DNA of 64,000 bases from Hemicordylus capensis (lineage: Eukaryota > Chordata > Lepidosauria > Squamata > Cordylidae): assembly GCF_027244095.1 (NCBI RefSeq), contig NC_069662.1, forward strand, positions 55,700,001 through 55,764,000, written 5' to 3'. Position 1 is the first letter of the stretch. Every line of letters starts with the position of its first letter. The position numbers and the translations under genes are program-made. The notes beneath the pieces are model-generated. The model was not told the DNA's origin. It ran no database searches and was given only the letters and a program-made list of their open reading frames with translations. Positions 31,247-41,730 of the stretch are shown here, in pieces.

Positions 31247-31470
31247 TCTGACCACGACGGAGGCTCCTGCCAGAAACAAGCGGAAGCGGAAGCTTGCTGC
31301 TTAAAAAAAACAAAAACCCACCCTTGAAGACCAAAAAAAATGTACTTCAAAACATAGATTTACTAGACTTAAAAACCTAAATCGACACAGACATGGTCCA
31401 ACTTCCGGGTTAACTTTTGACGCCATTTTTTTCTTCCCTGGGCGGAAGTGACGGATGCCCATAGGAAACA
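31247..31470 (-). promoter_or_regulatory. PSMC3IP: PSMC3IP promoter region (inferred)
   Basis: Two sets of ETS-like sites: GCGGAAGCGGAAGC near 31280-31295, and further out ACTTCCGG (31401-31408) and CGGAAGTGACG (31443-31453), which joins an ETS and a half-CRE motif. The region is richer in CpG than its surroundings. Confidence 0.5.
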
Positions 31471-31949
31471 ATGAGGGTAACCTGGTGGAGAAGCGCAGCT
31501 AGGAAGACAGTAATATATCTCTTTCCGATTCATCCTTAACTCACTTTCAAGCCTGGCCAACAGATGCAGGAAAATGAGGTAGTAGACTGAGGTGGTATCA
31601 ATTTTATGGACTGTACCACTTCAGACTTTTGCGTGGAAGAGATGATTTTTTAATGCTTCCCCTGCTAACAAATTCCTTGGAATATAAACAAAACAAACAT
31701 TAGCACATAGGAAAGGGCAGTTCTAACCTAGCCTCCCTGCTGTACAAGCTTTCTACTCACAGAGAGGTGTTTTATATAGGAGAGCCTTTAAAAGCATTTA
31801 ATTCCTCCATCTGCTGTCTGGAAAAATACAGGGGAAGGGTACTGTAGCTCCCTAAAGACTAACAAATTTATTTCAGTATAAGCTTCCGGAGACTACAGTA
31901 TTCTTCTATGCACATGAGAAAAAGAGGGAAGAAAAGCACTTTTGTCTTA
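31471..31949. other. Spacer between PSMC3IP and the L2 element
   Basis: Nothing recognised beyond the promoter-like sites. Confidence 0.4.
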
Positions 31950-33521
31950 CATTGTAAGAGATTGGTTCTGCTAGTGATTTTGTCGATGCTCTGGTGCAAA
32001 TATGGAATAATGAACTTACTAGAGCAGTAGACACAATCGCTCCTAAGCCTCCTCTCCGACCTGCTTTAAAGTCTTCCCCATGGTATTCAGACAAACTGCA
32101 GGAGTTGAAGCGGAGAGGTAGATTACTAGAGCAAGTGGAGGAAGACTCAGTGTGAATCTGATAGATTGCAACACAGAGCTCATTTGAGGATCTATGCTCT
32201 GGCAGTGCAGACGGCAAAGAAGCTGTTCTTCTCACATTGCTTCTGCAAATTCACATCCAGCTGAGTTGTCTAGGGTTGTGAGGGGACTAGTTCATGCCCC
32301 TGCTGCCTTAAACTTAGATTTTGAACCATCTGCCACTTGCTGTGATGTTAACAACTTTTTTACAGATAAAATGTTTTGTATTCGTGCTGAACTAGACTCC
32401 ACCGTTACTGCAGAGTCTATTGTAGAAGTGCCAAGCAACCCCTCTTGTAGGATTGAACTGGATCATTTTCGGTTTGTTACTTTTGAAGACATGGACAGAC
32501 CGCTTCAGACTGTACGCCCACCACCTGCTCTCTTGACCCTTGCCCAGCTTGGCTTATTTCATCTGATAGCCATATTATCAGAGAGGGTCTGCTAAATATC
32601 ATAAATGCTTCGCTGAGGGAAGGAAGGATGCCTCCTTGTCTTAAGGAGGCTATTATTAGACCTTATTTGAAGAAACCTGCTTTGGATCTCTCAGAGATAG
32701 CTAATTACAGATCTGTCTCTAATATTCCTTGGTTGGGCAAGGTGATTAAGTGAGTGGTTGCTTCTCAGCAACAGGCAGTTTTGGATGACACAGATTATTT
32801 AGATCCTTTCCAGACTGGCTATCGGTTGGACGATGGGGTTGAGACTGCCTTGGTCGGCCTGATAGATGATCTTCAGTTGGAGATCAACAAAGAAAGTGTG
32901 ACTCTGCTGATCCTTTTGGATCTCTCAGTGGCTTTCGATACCATTGACCATAGTATCCTGCTGGGTCGCCTGAAGGAGGTGAGATTGGGTGGCACTGTTT
33001 TAGAGCGGTTCCGTTCCTACCTCTCTGGCAGATTCCAGATGGTGTCACTTGGAGACTATTGCTCTGAAAAGTGAGAGCTAAAGTGTGGGGTTCCACAAGG
33101 CTCCATACTGTCTCCAATGCTTTTTAACATCTACATTAAACTGCTGGGAGAGATCGCCAGGAAGTTTGGTCTGGGGTGCTGTCAATATGCTGATGACACC
33201 CAGATCTATTTTTCTAACCAACTTCATCAGGAAATACCATGACCCCAACTAAATGTCTGCCTGGAGGCAATATTGGGCTGGGTGAGAGATAACAGACTCA
33301 AGTTGAATCCAAACAAGACGGAGGTACTGTTTGTAGGGGGCCGGGATCTAAGGGATGGTTTAGATCTGCCTGTTCTGGATGGGGTTACACTCTCCCTAAA
33401 AGATCAGGTTCGTAGTCTGGGAGTGCTCTGGGATCCCAAACTCTCCTTGGTCTCTCAGGTTGAGGCTGTGGCCAGGAATGCTTTTTATCAGCTTCAGCTG
33501 ATACGCCAGATACGTCCATTC
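31950..33521 (+). mobile_element. L2-type LINE, 5' portion (linker, reverse transcriptase)
   Basis: Blocks typical of L2 ORF2: DFVDALVQIWNNELTRAVD (near 31976), GYRLDDGVETALVGLIDD (about 32820), LLDLSVAFDTIDHSILLGRL (about 32920), GVPQGSILSPMLFNIYI (about 33090), YADDTQIYF (about 33188), LKLNPNKTEVLF (about 33300). Several stops and frame changes. The 3' portion resumes at 35055. Confidence 0.85.
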
Positions 33522-35054
33522 TGTGGAGCCACCATTGAGTGAGCGGGTTCAAAGTGTTGGAAATGGAGTTCCAGGGCATCGACTTTTTGCACCTACTATC
33601 CTAATGACCACTAGTGGCATTGGGAGTAGAGGTAGTGAGTGAGGATCTCCTTACCTGTCTCTACTCTGTGACCCCAGGACTGACTCTTCAGCACTTCCTG
33701 TGCTGAGTCACAATCCTTCCCTTCCTCCTAGAGAGCAGATGGAAACATCCTTCTCTCTCCTTACCTATTCATTATATAGTCCTTTAGATTAGTTTCAGGT
33801 CTTTCCTATCCACGTGTACTCAACCAAAACATACTTAGTATTTAGTTCTACAAGGATCTCCATGTGTTTTCTCTAAATAGCTGCAATAACTAAACCATCC
33901 TCTGCTACCCACTCTGTAACTGGAGGGTGTGGCCATTCCTTAGTTCTCTGCTGTTTTACCCACTGGGGTAAAAAAATTAACAACCTCTAACATAAAGAGC
34001 CTGGGCCGCTGCCAGTCAAGGGCCACGCCTCGCAGCCCCAACACCAACACCACCCCTGCGTCTGACATCGGACGCGGAGGGTGCTGGTTTAGTTCCCGAG
34101 CGGGGCCGTGCGGCCCTGTTCAAGTTAAATGGCCGGTGCTGAGTTCCCAGTATGGACAGGAGCAGCTCTTCCCTGCCTTTAAGGCAGGTGAGAGCCGCTT
34201 CTGGCCATGCTATAGTGCAGCACCAGTCTAGCTCCTGAACAGGGCCATGTGCCCCCGCTCGGGAGCTGGACGGCCAACAAGCTCCTCTGCCTCCACTCCC
34301 TTCACCCACAGCCACCCCTCACTCCGGTCTTGATCCTTCCTTGTTTCAGATTTTGGGACACTTGTCCTTGGTGGCGAGGGGGTGGGGTGGGGCTTTAATC
34401 CACCTGTTAACCCTGTGACCTCCTTCCCTTAAGGAGCTTTTCCCCTTCATGTCTCTGCCTTTTAAAAGTCTCCTTGACAAATATTAATATGAAGCAAAGC
34501 AATTTCCTTTTGGAATGATAACCAGGATGGGGTAAGATACTTCTTACATCAGCCAAGGGTGCACAGCAGTGCTCAGCATTTTTTAGTGTTTAGATGCTGC
34601 AAATGGCTGTTTGTTTATAGACGCTTGCCTTCGCAGGAGAGAACTGTAAAGGCTATGATTAAAAAACAGGTGCTGGGCTGGGCTTTCCATTGACAATTAC
34701 CGAATGAAGCACTCCAGAGCGACAAGATAAATACTTCCTGAGGAACCTCTAAGACCATGAGGAAAAGAAGGTCTACGTTTCTGTCAAGGGATGCAGAACA
34801 AGATGCAGCTATCGGCAGAGAAACGTGTATTAGGATGTCATCTTCTTGAATGAATATGAGATTTCATTACAGCCTGATGGAGCTTTTAGACAAAGGTAGT
34901 ATTCAGTAAACAAGCACACGGTCTCACCTCGCCGCCCCACCCACATCTGACATCAGACGCGTAGCTAGCCCCCACGTCTGACATCAGACGCAGGGGGTGG
35001 GGTGAGAGGGGCGGCAGCAGCAGCTGGGCACGGGCCGCTCACGGTCTGGCTCCA
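33522..35054. mobile_element. ~1.5-kb composite insertion inside the L2 LINE
   Basis: The L2 coding order is interrupted after QIRPF and resumes at LETNNLKTVVHMLVTSRLD. The insertion's ends look inverted: GTGGAGCCACC...GTGAGCGG at the left versus the complement of 'ccgctcacggtctggctcca' at the right. Inside are GC-rich blocks with near-palindromes GCGTCTGACATCAGACGC (about 34050-34080, 34946-34992) and the LTR-like segment listed separately. Superfamily not assigned. Confidence 0.5.
33549..33991. mobile_element. Possible solo LTR fossil inside the composite insertion
   Basis: Treated as a fossil. A ~440-bp stretch begins TGTTGG and ends CTAACA with AAAG on both sides, the shape of a solo LTR. 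No internal coding part is present. The family is unknown and the call rests only on end structure. Confidence 0.3.
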
Positions 35055-35711
35055 CTGCTGGAGACTAATAACCTTAAAACGGTGGTACATATGCTGGTAA
35101 CCTCTAGGCTTGACTACTATAATACACTCTATGTGGGGCTGCCTTTAAGTAGTTTGGAAACTACAATTGGTACAGAATGTAGCAGCCAAACTGGTCTCTG
35201 GGTTTACCCAAAGGGACCCTATAACACCAATTCTAAAAGAACTGCATTGGCTGCCAATATGTTCCCGATCAAAATACAAAGTGCTAGTTATTACTTATAA
35301 AGCCCTTAACAACTTAAGCCCAGTGTATTTAAGAGAGCGCCTTCTTTGTTATGAACCCTGTCGCCCATTACGGTCTTCTGGAGGTCCAGTTATGGTTGCC
35401 ATCGGCTTGTTTGGTGGTGACTTAGGACCGGGCCTTCTCTGTGGCTGCCCCAGGGCTTTGGAACATGCTCCCTGTTGAAATAAGAGCATCTCCTTCTCTG
35501 TTTGCTTTTAGGAAGACCCTGAAGACATACCTGTTTTCCAAGGCCTTCAACTGAAACTCTTTTTAAATTTTTTATGTGTTATTAATGTGTTTTTATTTGT
35601 TATATTTTATTTTTATGAAATTTAAATGTGTTATGTGTTATGTTTTTAATTCTGTACACTACCTAGAGATTTTTTATACTAGGCAGTATATAAATTCAAT
35701 AAATAAATAAC
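35055..35711 (+). mobile_element. L2-type LINE, 3' portion
   Basis: TSRLDYYNTLYVGLPLS, KELHWLPICSRSKYKVLV and YKALNNLSPVYLRERL are L2 C-terminal blocks. The end 'ggcagtatataaattcaata' followed by (AAAT)n is the L2 3' end. Confidence 0.85.
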
Positions 35712-35874
35712 TTTACCAAATAATGGTCAGTGACTACATTTCTTCCATCCCATAGCCTTTTAATCCAGCCTTTACCATTTTTGTTCTTTGTCTACTTCCA
35801 TGTGTAAAGTATTTTAAATAAATATGTGCCTTCACTCTACCACTTCATTGTACAGACCATACCTTTCTACTCTA

Positions 35875-36035
35875 GAATAGAAACCTTCTGCTCTTCCCAG
35901 AGCGGCTCCATTCCCTGAGGGGGAATATCTTACAGTGCTCACACTTCTTGTCTCCCATCCATATGCAACCAAGGTATACCCTGCTTAGCCAAGGGGACAA
36001 GTCAGGCTTGTTACCACGAGGCCAGCTCAGCCAAG
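35875..36035 (-). mobile_element. 5S rRNA-derived SINE, partial
   Basis: Contains the inverse of the 5S-like core ('cttgtctcccatccatatgc', 'ccctgcttagccaaggggac') and of 'ctgggaagagcagaaggttt'. Confidence 0.7.
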
Positions 36036-36094
36036 CTAGAAGGCAATGAGCATATATTGATTAAATGTGCAGGTCAAACAAAAAGACCACCATT

Positions 36095-36215
36095 TGTTGG
36101 GCTGGGAAAGACTCCTGCCTGAAATCATGGATAGCTGCTGCCAGACAGTGCAGACCATTCTGAGCTAGATGGACTAAAGGACTGACTCAGTATAAGGCAG
36201 CTTCCTCTATTCCTA
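36095..36215 (+). mobile_element. SINE tail fragment
   Basis: 'ctgagctagatggactaaag' and 'actgactcagtataaggcag' form the tail shared with the 5S-derived SINEs, here in plus orientation. Confidence 0.55.
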
Positions 36216-36687
36216 AGACCAGAAGAATGGTAATAAACAGTTGGAATAGCAAGAGCAGCACATTATTTCCATGTAGAAAGCCAAGGGCTGCTGCCACCAC
36301 AGCTGCTCATTCACCTGAGGCCGCTGACAGGCCCTGGACCGTCCCTTGCCTGCCTGCCTCCAACAATGGCCTTGGTAGCCCCAAACAGCAGCAGTGGTTG
36401 ACTGACAAGGCGTGATAAATATAATTTGAGAAATATGTTGCTAAAATTTAAACAACAGACATTTATCTTAATGTGTCAGAAGCCGGATGTCTGACAGGGA
36501 GGCACTTGGACAGTTACGATGCAAGAGTGAAAGATTGGGGAATCATAGGGCTGGTTCAAATGAGAGACATGCTAAGAGTGCGCCAGTGGGGACACCCTCC
36601 TAGCACATCCCTTGATTGCATATGGGAGGTGTTAATCCAAATGGCCACTAAACTCATGCTCAACAATCTTGTTTGAACCAGCCCCTA
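36216..36687. other. Unassigned spacer
   Basis: No gene. Short frames here show no family resemblance. Confidence 0.35.
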
Positions 36688-36900
36688 AAATGTCAAGAGT
36701 TGGAAGAGATCTTTGAGATCTTCTTATCCAATGCTCCTGCTCAGTGCAGGAATCTCCTGTCTATAGCATCCTCAATGATGGACACCCAGCCTCCACTTGA
36801 AGACCTCCAGTGAAAGAGAGCCCTTCACTGCACAAGTCAATTCCACTTGGCCTCTATGTGACCGCCCTTCAGATATTTAATATGCTAAAAGGAGAGGTAG
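36688..36900 (-). mobile_element. CR1-type LINE remnant
   Basis: Antisense reading of the CR1-like segment: 'agagttggaagagatctttg', 'gctcagtgcaggaatctcct', 'gacccagc.. cttgaagacctccagtg' and 'gaccgcccttcagatattta'. Confidence 0.6.
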
Positions 36901-37112
36901 ATGGCAGGGAAGCTACATTAATTGTCTCTTTTTCCTTCACTGAGGAAGATTCTTAACATAGAAAAGATACCTACTATATGTGAGAACATCATTTTTGGGG
37001 AGGGAATCCGAAAAACCGAGTCAATTAAATGTTAGGTCTTATCAAATCCAAGTCTGGACATCATCCACCTGAGTCCCCGTCCCCCCCCCCAAGAACTGAA
37101 ATGTGAAATTGC
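36901..37112. other. Unassigned spacer
   Basis: A C-homopolymer at 37080-37090. Nothing else seen. Confidence 0.3.
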
Positions 37113-37120
37113 TGGTCTTC

Positions 37121-37306
37121 CACTGCTCCCTCTAAGGCATGTGCATGCTCACATGTTTTTGGATGTCCACTCAGTTCATTTTAGATCCCACTCAGGTTGA
37201 ATCAGGAAGACCCCATTCTGATTGTACATGCGCACACACTGCCTTGATACTGCTGCCCAGAATAAAATTCATTCCACACAGTGATGAAAAGAATGAGGGA
37301 CCACTG
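37121..37306. mobile_element. 186-bp non-autonomous hAT element, relative of 27177-27372
   Basis: Begins CACTGCTCCCTCTAAGG and ends with the inverse-type GAATGAGGGACCACTG. Flanked by TGGTCTTC (37113-37120) and TGATCTTC (37307-37314), 7 of 8 alike. The body matches the 27177 copy in the opposite orientation ('actcaggttgaatcaggaag', 'gcgcacacactgccttgata'). Confidence 0.82.
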
Positions 37307-37714
37307 TGATCTTCTAACAAAAAACACATAACCTTCCCCCCAAACCAGTCTCTATACCAGAGGATTGGAAAGGAGCCAATATAAAACCAATTTTTTAAAA
37401 GAATCCAGAAAATGATAGTCCAGTTAGTTTAAAATCTATTTTGGTTAAATTGTGGAAAGCATTATGTTGCTAGGGTTGATCTGTACTCTTGAACCTCATA
37501 TACTTGGGACTTCCAGAAAGCTTTTCACAAAGCATCCCACTAAAGGCTCTTGAGCAAACTTAGTAGCCATGGGATAAGAGGACAGGTTTGCTTACAGAAT
37601 GGTAACTCAAGTGGACTGCAAGGAGTTCTAGAAGTGAATAGGCATGTTAGTGGGCAACAATATGACAAATTTACTTATTTAGTGCATTTCTATACTGCTC
37701 CATATACCAATAAG

Positions 37715-37920
37715 AAGAGCCCTGCTGGATCAAGCCCAAGGCCCATTTAGTCCAGCATCCTGTTTCACACAGTGGCCTACCAGATGCCTCCGAGAAGCCC
37801 ACAGGCAGAGGGTGAGGGCTTTCCCACTCTCCTCCTGTTACTCCCCTGCAACTGGTATTTAGCGGCATCTTGCCTCTGAGGCTGGAGGTAGCCTATAGCC
37901 ACCAGACGATACCTGTCCTC
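37715..37920 (-). mobile_element. CR1-type 3' end, inverted
   Basis: 'gagccctgctggatcaagcc', 'tttagtccagcatcctgttt', 'cagtggcctaccagatgcct' and 'ggtatttagcggcatcttgc' are the complement of the repeat seen at 15370-15690. Confidence 0.65.
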
Positions 37921-37984
37921 CATGACTTTGCCCAATCTCTGGGCAACTGAAAATTGTCCAATCTCTGGGCAGTTGCAAAATGGT

Positions 37985-38262
37985 TGTTACCCTGCTAATT
38001 GGGCCAGAGGCACCTTAAAAGTAGTGGCTCTTAAATTTTGCAGGTGGAGAGCAACTGTCCCTATTTACTTCAGCACAGGCTAGAAGCTACTACAGTATAG
38101 CAACAGCCACAGGGCGGTTATTACTTGAAGTGTCTTTGTGCTTCTTTTTAGACAATGAGCTCCTTTGAAACAGAGAACTATCTTCTCCTCTTGCTACATA
38201 AACCAATTCAAGAGGTTTTTGTTGTATATAGCTATTCTGAATAACAGCAACACTAATAATTA
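37985..38262 (+). mobile_element. L2-tailed dispersed repeat
   Basis: 'gggccagaggcaccttaaaa', 'ggtggagagcaactgtccct', 'gtgcttctttttagacaatg' and 'aatgagctcctttgaaacag'. Related copies at 45260-45487 and 48570-48830. Confidence 0.55.
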
Positions 38263-38540
38263 GTGAGGTTCAATATAAGTGTAAAGTGATGCGAACTGGA
38301 GCAAAATACACACAGACACAGTATACCAATGGGGTCTGATGTGGCAGTGACCTAACCAGGAAAGACCTCAAGATTGTGATGGACAGTTTAATGAAAACAT
38401 GAACGCAGTGTGCAGCAACTGTGAAAGAGGCAAATTCCATGCTAGGGATGATTAATAAGAAAGCAATTGAAAATAAGACTACCAGTGTCTTAATGCCCTT
38501 GCACAAATCTAGAGTGGCCACACTTGTTGGTTCTGAGTTT

Positions 38541-38948
38541 TGTGGAACCACCAGTATATCATTGCCACTACATAAACATAAGGAACATAACATGAAACAC
38601 AGTTGGAGAGCAAGCACTAATGGTTCAAACAGAAGAAACATAAGCAGGGATTAAGTCATTTTTAGATAAAGTACATATTTACACATTCATTATAACTAAA
38701 ACCATTCCAAAACACCTCAGCTTCATATGGGATAGAACACTAAACCAAGTTTATAATTTATTTAGTCTAAACTCCTCCCTCTTGCTAGGGGATAGATGAG
38801 GTGAACACTTATTTTATACAATAGCAGTGATGAAAAGATAGAAGCTGGTTGTGTGACATTTTGATGGGTCAACAAAATTCTCCAAAAATACTCAAGCATT
38901 ATATGTGCAGGAATGAAGAAAAACAAAATATGGGTTTGCCTCAATGTA
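38541..38948. other. Spacer downstream of RETREG3
   Basis: Nothing recognised. Confidence 0.3.
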
Positions 38949-38954
38949 TTTATT
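38949..38954 (-). terminator. RETREG3: Distal RETREG3 polyadenylation signal (AATAAA on minus strand)
   Basis: TTTATT on the plus strand. The region from here to the RETREG3 stop is free of recognised repeats, in contrast to its surroundings, which fits a long 3' UTR. Confidence 0.45.
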
Positions 38955-41281
38955 TTGCGTCAGTTAGGGCTGAAAAATACACCTGACAAGAACAAAAAAA
39001 CCCCAAAGTATTGCCTCTCTATTGATGTACAGTGGACAATGTATGGTTGTCTTATTGCACTAAACATTTGCTCTAATCCACATAACACATAACCTGATGA
39101 AATAAAATCAATTTCCCACCTCAAAGGTGATCAGCATCTTATTTTAAAAATCTTTGCAAGGTGACAAATTACTCTATAAACTTCCACAATGTTGGCTGAT
39201 TGTAAACACTAAAAAAGGCAGTTAAACACCATGATATTGCCACAAAAATGCTACCAAACCCAAGTTGTTTCAAATTTACAAAAGCACCACTCTCTTGAGT
39301 TTCTTCTGCAAGAATGTGCTATTGGGCATATAGCATCTACATCATCACATTACTGCTTGGCCAAGAAAACAATAGGCAGTGTATCTCAAAGGTCTTCAAA
39401 TACTAAGCCAGAAAAGTTTGTAAGCTTTTAACTACTAATAGCGAACATTGTGTTAGAAATACAGGAACCCAGAGCAAAGCTCTTTTGGATATGCCAGTGA
39501 TCAAAATGGTTCAGTTCAGCAGATTCACACATTATAGGAGGCTGGAGACAATCTAAAGAAAAAGCTTAAAATGTAAAATCACAGCATTCACACAAGTCTC
39601 TCTCATGTCCACAGTCGATCACCAAGATGGCTTTGCACTAACAGAATTACTTCTATGGTCCAATCTTCCAATAGTTTTGCATACAAACCTAAAAAGTTTG
39701 TATATGGAATCCTTTACAAGACAAAATGGAGCACCAGGATAATAATTTCACTAGCTGAAGGACATAACTCCTCACAGTGTATTTTCCTGTGAAGGCCTCT
39801 GTTCTTTGCAGGTCTGACATGTTGGTTAAGATCATAGCACAGGAAACACCCACATGCTGGTTTTACTCAAAAAAGGAGAAAGAAACAGGTATCAGAGCAG
39901 TCTTGTGGGCCACAGGCCCAGTGTCAGAACATTGATACCATGTGCAAATGTTTTGTTCTTGAGGAACATGGCACCATATTCTCAGCAATGTAGACAGTGC
40001 AACCAAGATATAATAGGTATCCTCAAATATGTCACCAAGTTATTTCAGTCCTCAAAATATCTCTAAACAGTTAAAACATGGCGGCTATACAAAGATTACA
40101 CACATACCCAGGAAAGATGCAGCGTCACTCCCACTTTGTATTTCCAGGGGCTTTCTTCTGAGAGAATATTCTTAATCACGGAACCCTATTTTTATGACCC
40201 ACTTGCAAAACTCTGTACATATATTTCATCTGTGATCCTGACTAGTTTTAACTTTTCTACCGTATCTGTACAGAGTTCATCAAAGAAAGGGTTCACCTGA
40301 ATGCACTCAACTGCCATGGACTCAAGAGATTACTGGCAAATCATGAGTAATTGACAGGACAGACTCACAAGCCCGTTGCCATGTGCTAATTATGAATCCC
40401 AAAAAGATCCCCTTCTCCAACTTGGAGACCAAACATTGTTTTGTGAAGAATCGTGTTCATAACTTCCATACAGGTGTAGACTTTGGTGATTGCTAGAGAG
40501 AGACCAAGGGCTTAACTGATCTCCCACTCTGCCAAATTATTTCATGCTGCTTTTACTTGAATCTTCATCGAAATGGGATAGAGAATGTTATTCCAGCACT
40601 ATCTTCTTTCAAAGAGTTAATAGTGGTGTGTGTATACTGGAGGAGGGGCAGATTCTAACTCACGAAAATGCTATTGCCATGACATTGTGTGAGAAGAGCC
40701 TAATTATAACTCCAGGGTTTCAGAAGGTATGAATCTGGGGCCATGAAGTACAAACATTTACTGGAGATAGAGACATAGTTTCCAATACCTCTGGAGCGTC
40801 AAGGGCCAATACACACCCAGACAGCAGGGGTACATTTGATTGCATCCGGGGACCGAAATCCTAAATCAGCAGCAGGGTGCTGCTGATCAACAGGGACCTC
40901 TGTTACTCAAGGAATTTAGGATTTGCTCTTAACATACAAGACAAATAGCGCTATCTGATTTCTGTTGCACTGAAAAGGAGCCAAGATATCTCTTTTGGGC
41001 CTATTTACTAATTGACAGCCACAGCAGCAAGAGATTTTGGGCTCTGAACAAGGAGTGCAACGTACAGCAAGCTAAAAAGATGCAGGGCCCAGCAGGTTTG
41101 TCAGCCAATCTCTTCTGATTCTGCCCTGGGAGAAGCTTATTTCAAAACTCAGACTGCCCTCCAAGTTCACCTAGCAAAGCCACACACTCAAGAATATGAT
41201 TCTATCCTATTTCTTCACAGGGCTTTTCTATCTCTGCTCCATGAGACAGAAGAGCCACAAAAAGGAAAGGAAGACAATTGT
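38949..41281 (-). other. RETREG3: RETREG3 3' untranslated region (inferred)
   Basis: About 2.3 kb with no recognised mobile element and no convincing open frame. The extent is inferred from the distal AATAAA and the lack of repeats. Confidence 0.5.
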
Positions 41282-41286
41282 TTATT
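41281..41286 (-). terminator. RETREG3: AATAAA overlapping the RETREG3 stop codon
   Basis: On the minus strand the last codons read GGC CAA TAA ACA, so the hexamer AATAAA contains the TAA stop (41284-41282). A GT-rich stretch (TTTTTGTGGCTC) follows within ~25 nt. Confidence 0.5.
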
Positions 41287-41730
41287 GGCCACGGGAAACG
41301 GAAGGGTCCATCTGATTCAGCTCTGACTGATCCAACAGTTCAAAATCATCCCCTTCAGCATCTGTGTCCAGCTCCGAGCTGGAGGTCCGAAGGAAAGCCC
41401 GGGCACTTTGTTGCTGTCGGATGCCATGTATGGAGCCCGACTGGGAGGCCCCTGACAAGGCCAGCTGGATCATTCCTCTGGTCACAAAGCTGGCTAGGTC
41501 ATCTGTGAGGTTGTGAGTGGATGGCAGTTGTCCTGACAAGAGCTCAGAGCTGACTTCCCGGCTGTGAGAGAGCTGAAGGTCTTCCTGGCCCTGTGCACGG
41601 TAGGCTAGGCTTGGAATCCCTATGCTGGTGTCATCCTCATCATCTATGCCCATAACCTCAGGGTTGATAGAAGGGAAATCTGGGAGATCCCGGGCAAAGG
41701 ATTCCTCAGGATCACTGTGGCCATCGAGGT
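41282..41730 (-). CDS. RETREG3: RETREG3 coding exon 9 (cytosolic tail with LIR)
   Basis: LDGHSDPEESFARDLPDFPS, GIDDEDDTSIGIPSLAYRA, GMIQLALSGASQSGS and ELDTDAEGDDFELLDQSEL. The DDFELL core is the LC3-interacting motif of the family. TAA stop. Confidence 0.97.

Larger units (their letters stand above)
37345..38540 (+). mobile_element. CR1-like LINE remnants (reverse-transcriptase pieces), interrupted
   Basis: Pieces IPEDWKGANIKPIF (about 37358), ESFSQSIPLKALEQT..LLSKLSSHGIRGQ (about 37515-37575) and, after other repeats, VKEANSMLGMINKKAIENKT then SVLMPLHKSRVAT (about 38418-38520) follow CR1 ORF2 order. Heavily decayed. Confidence 0.55.
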
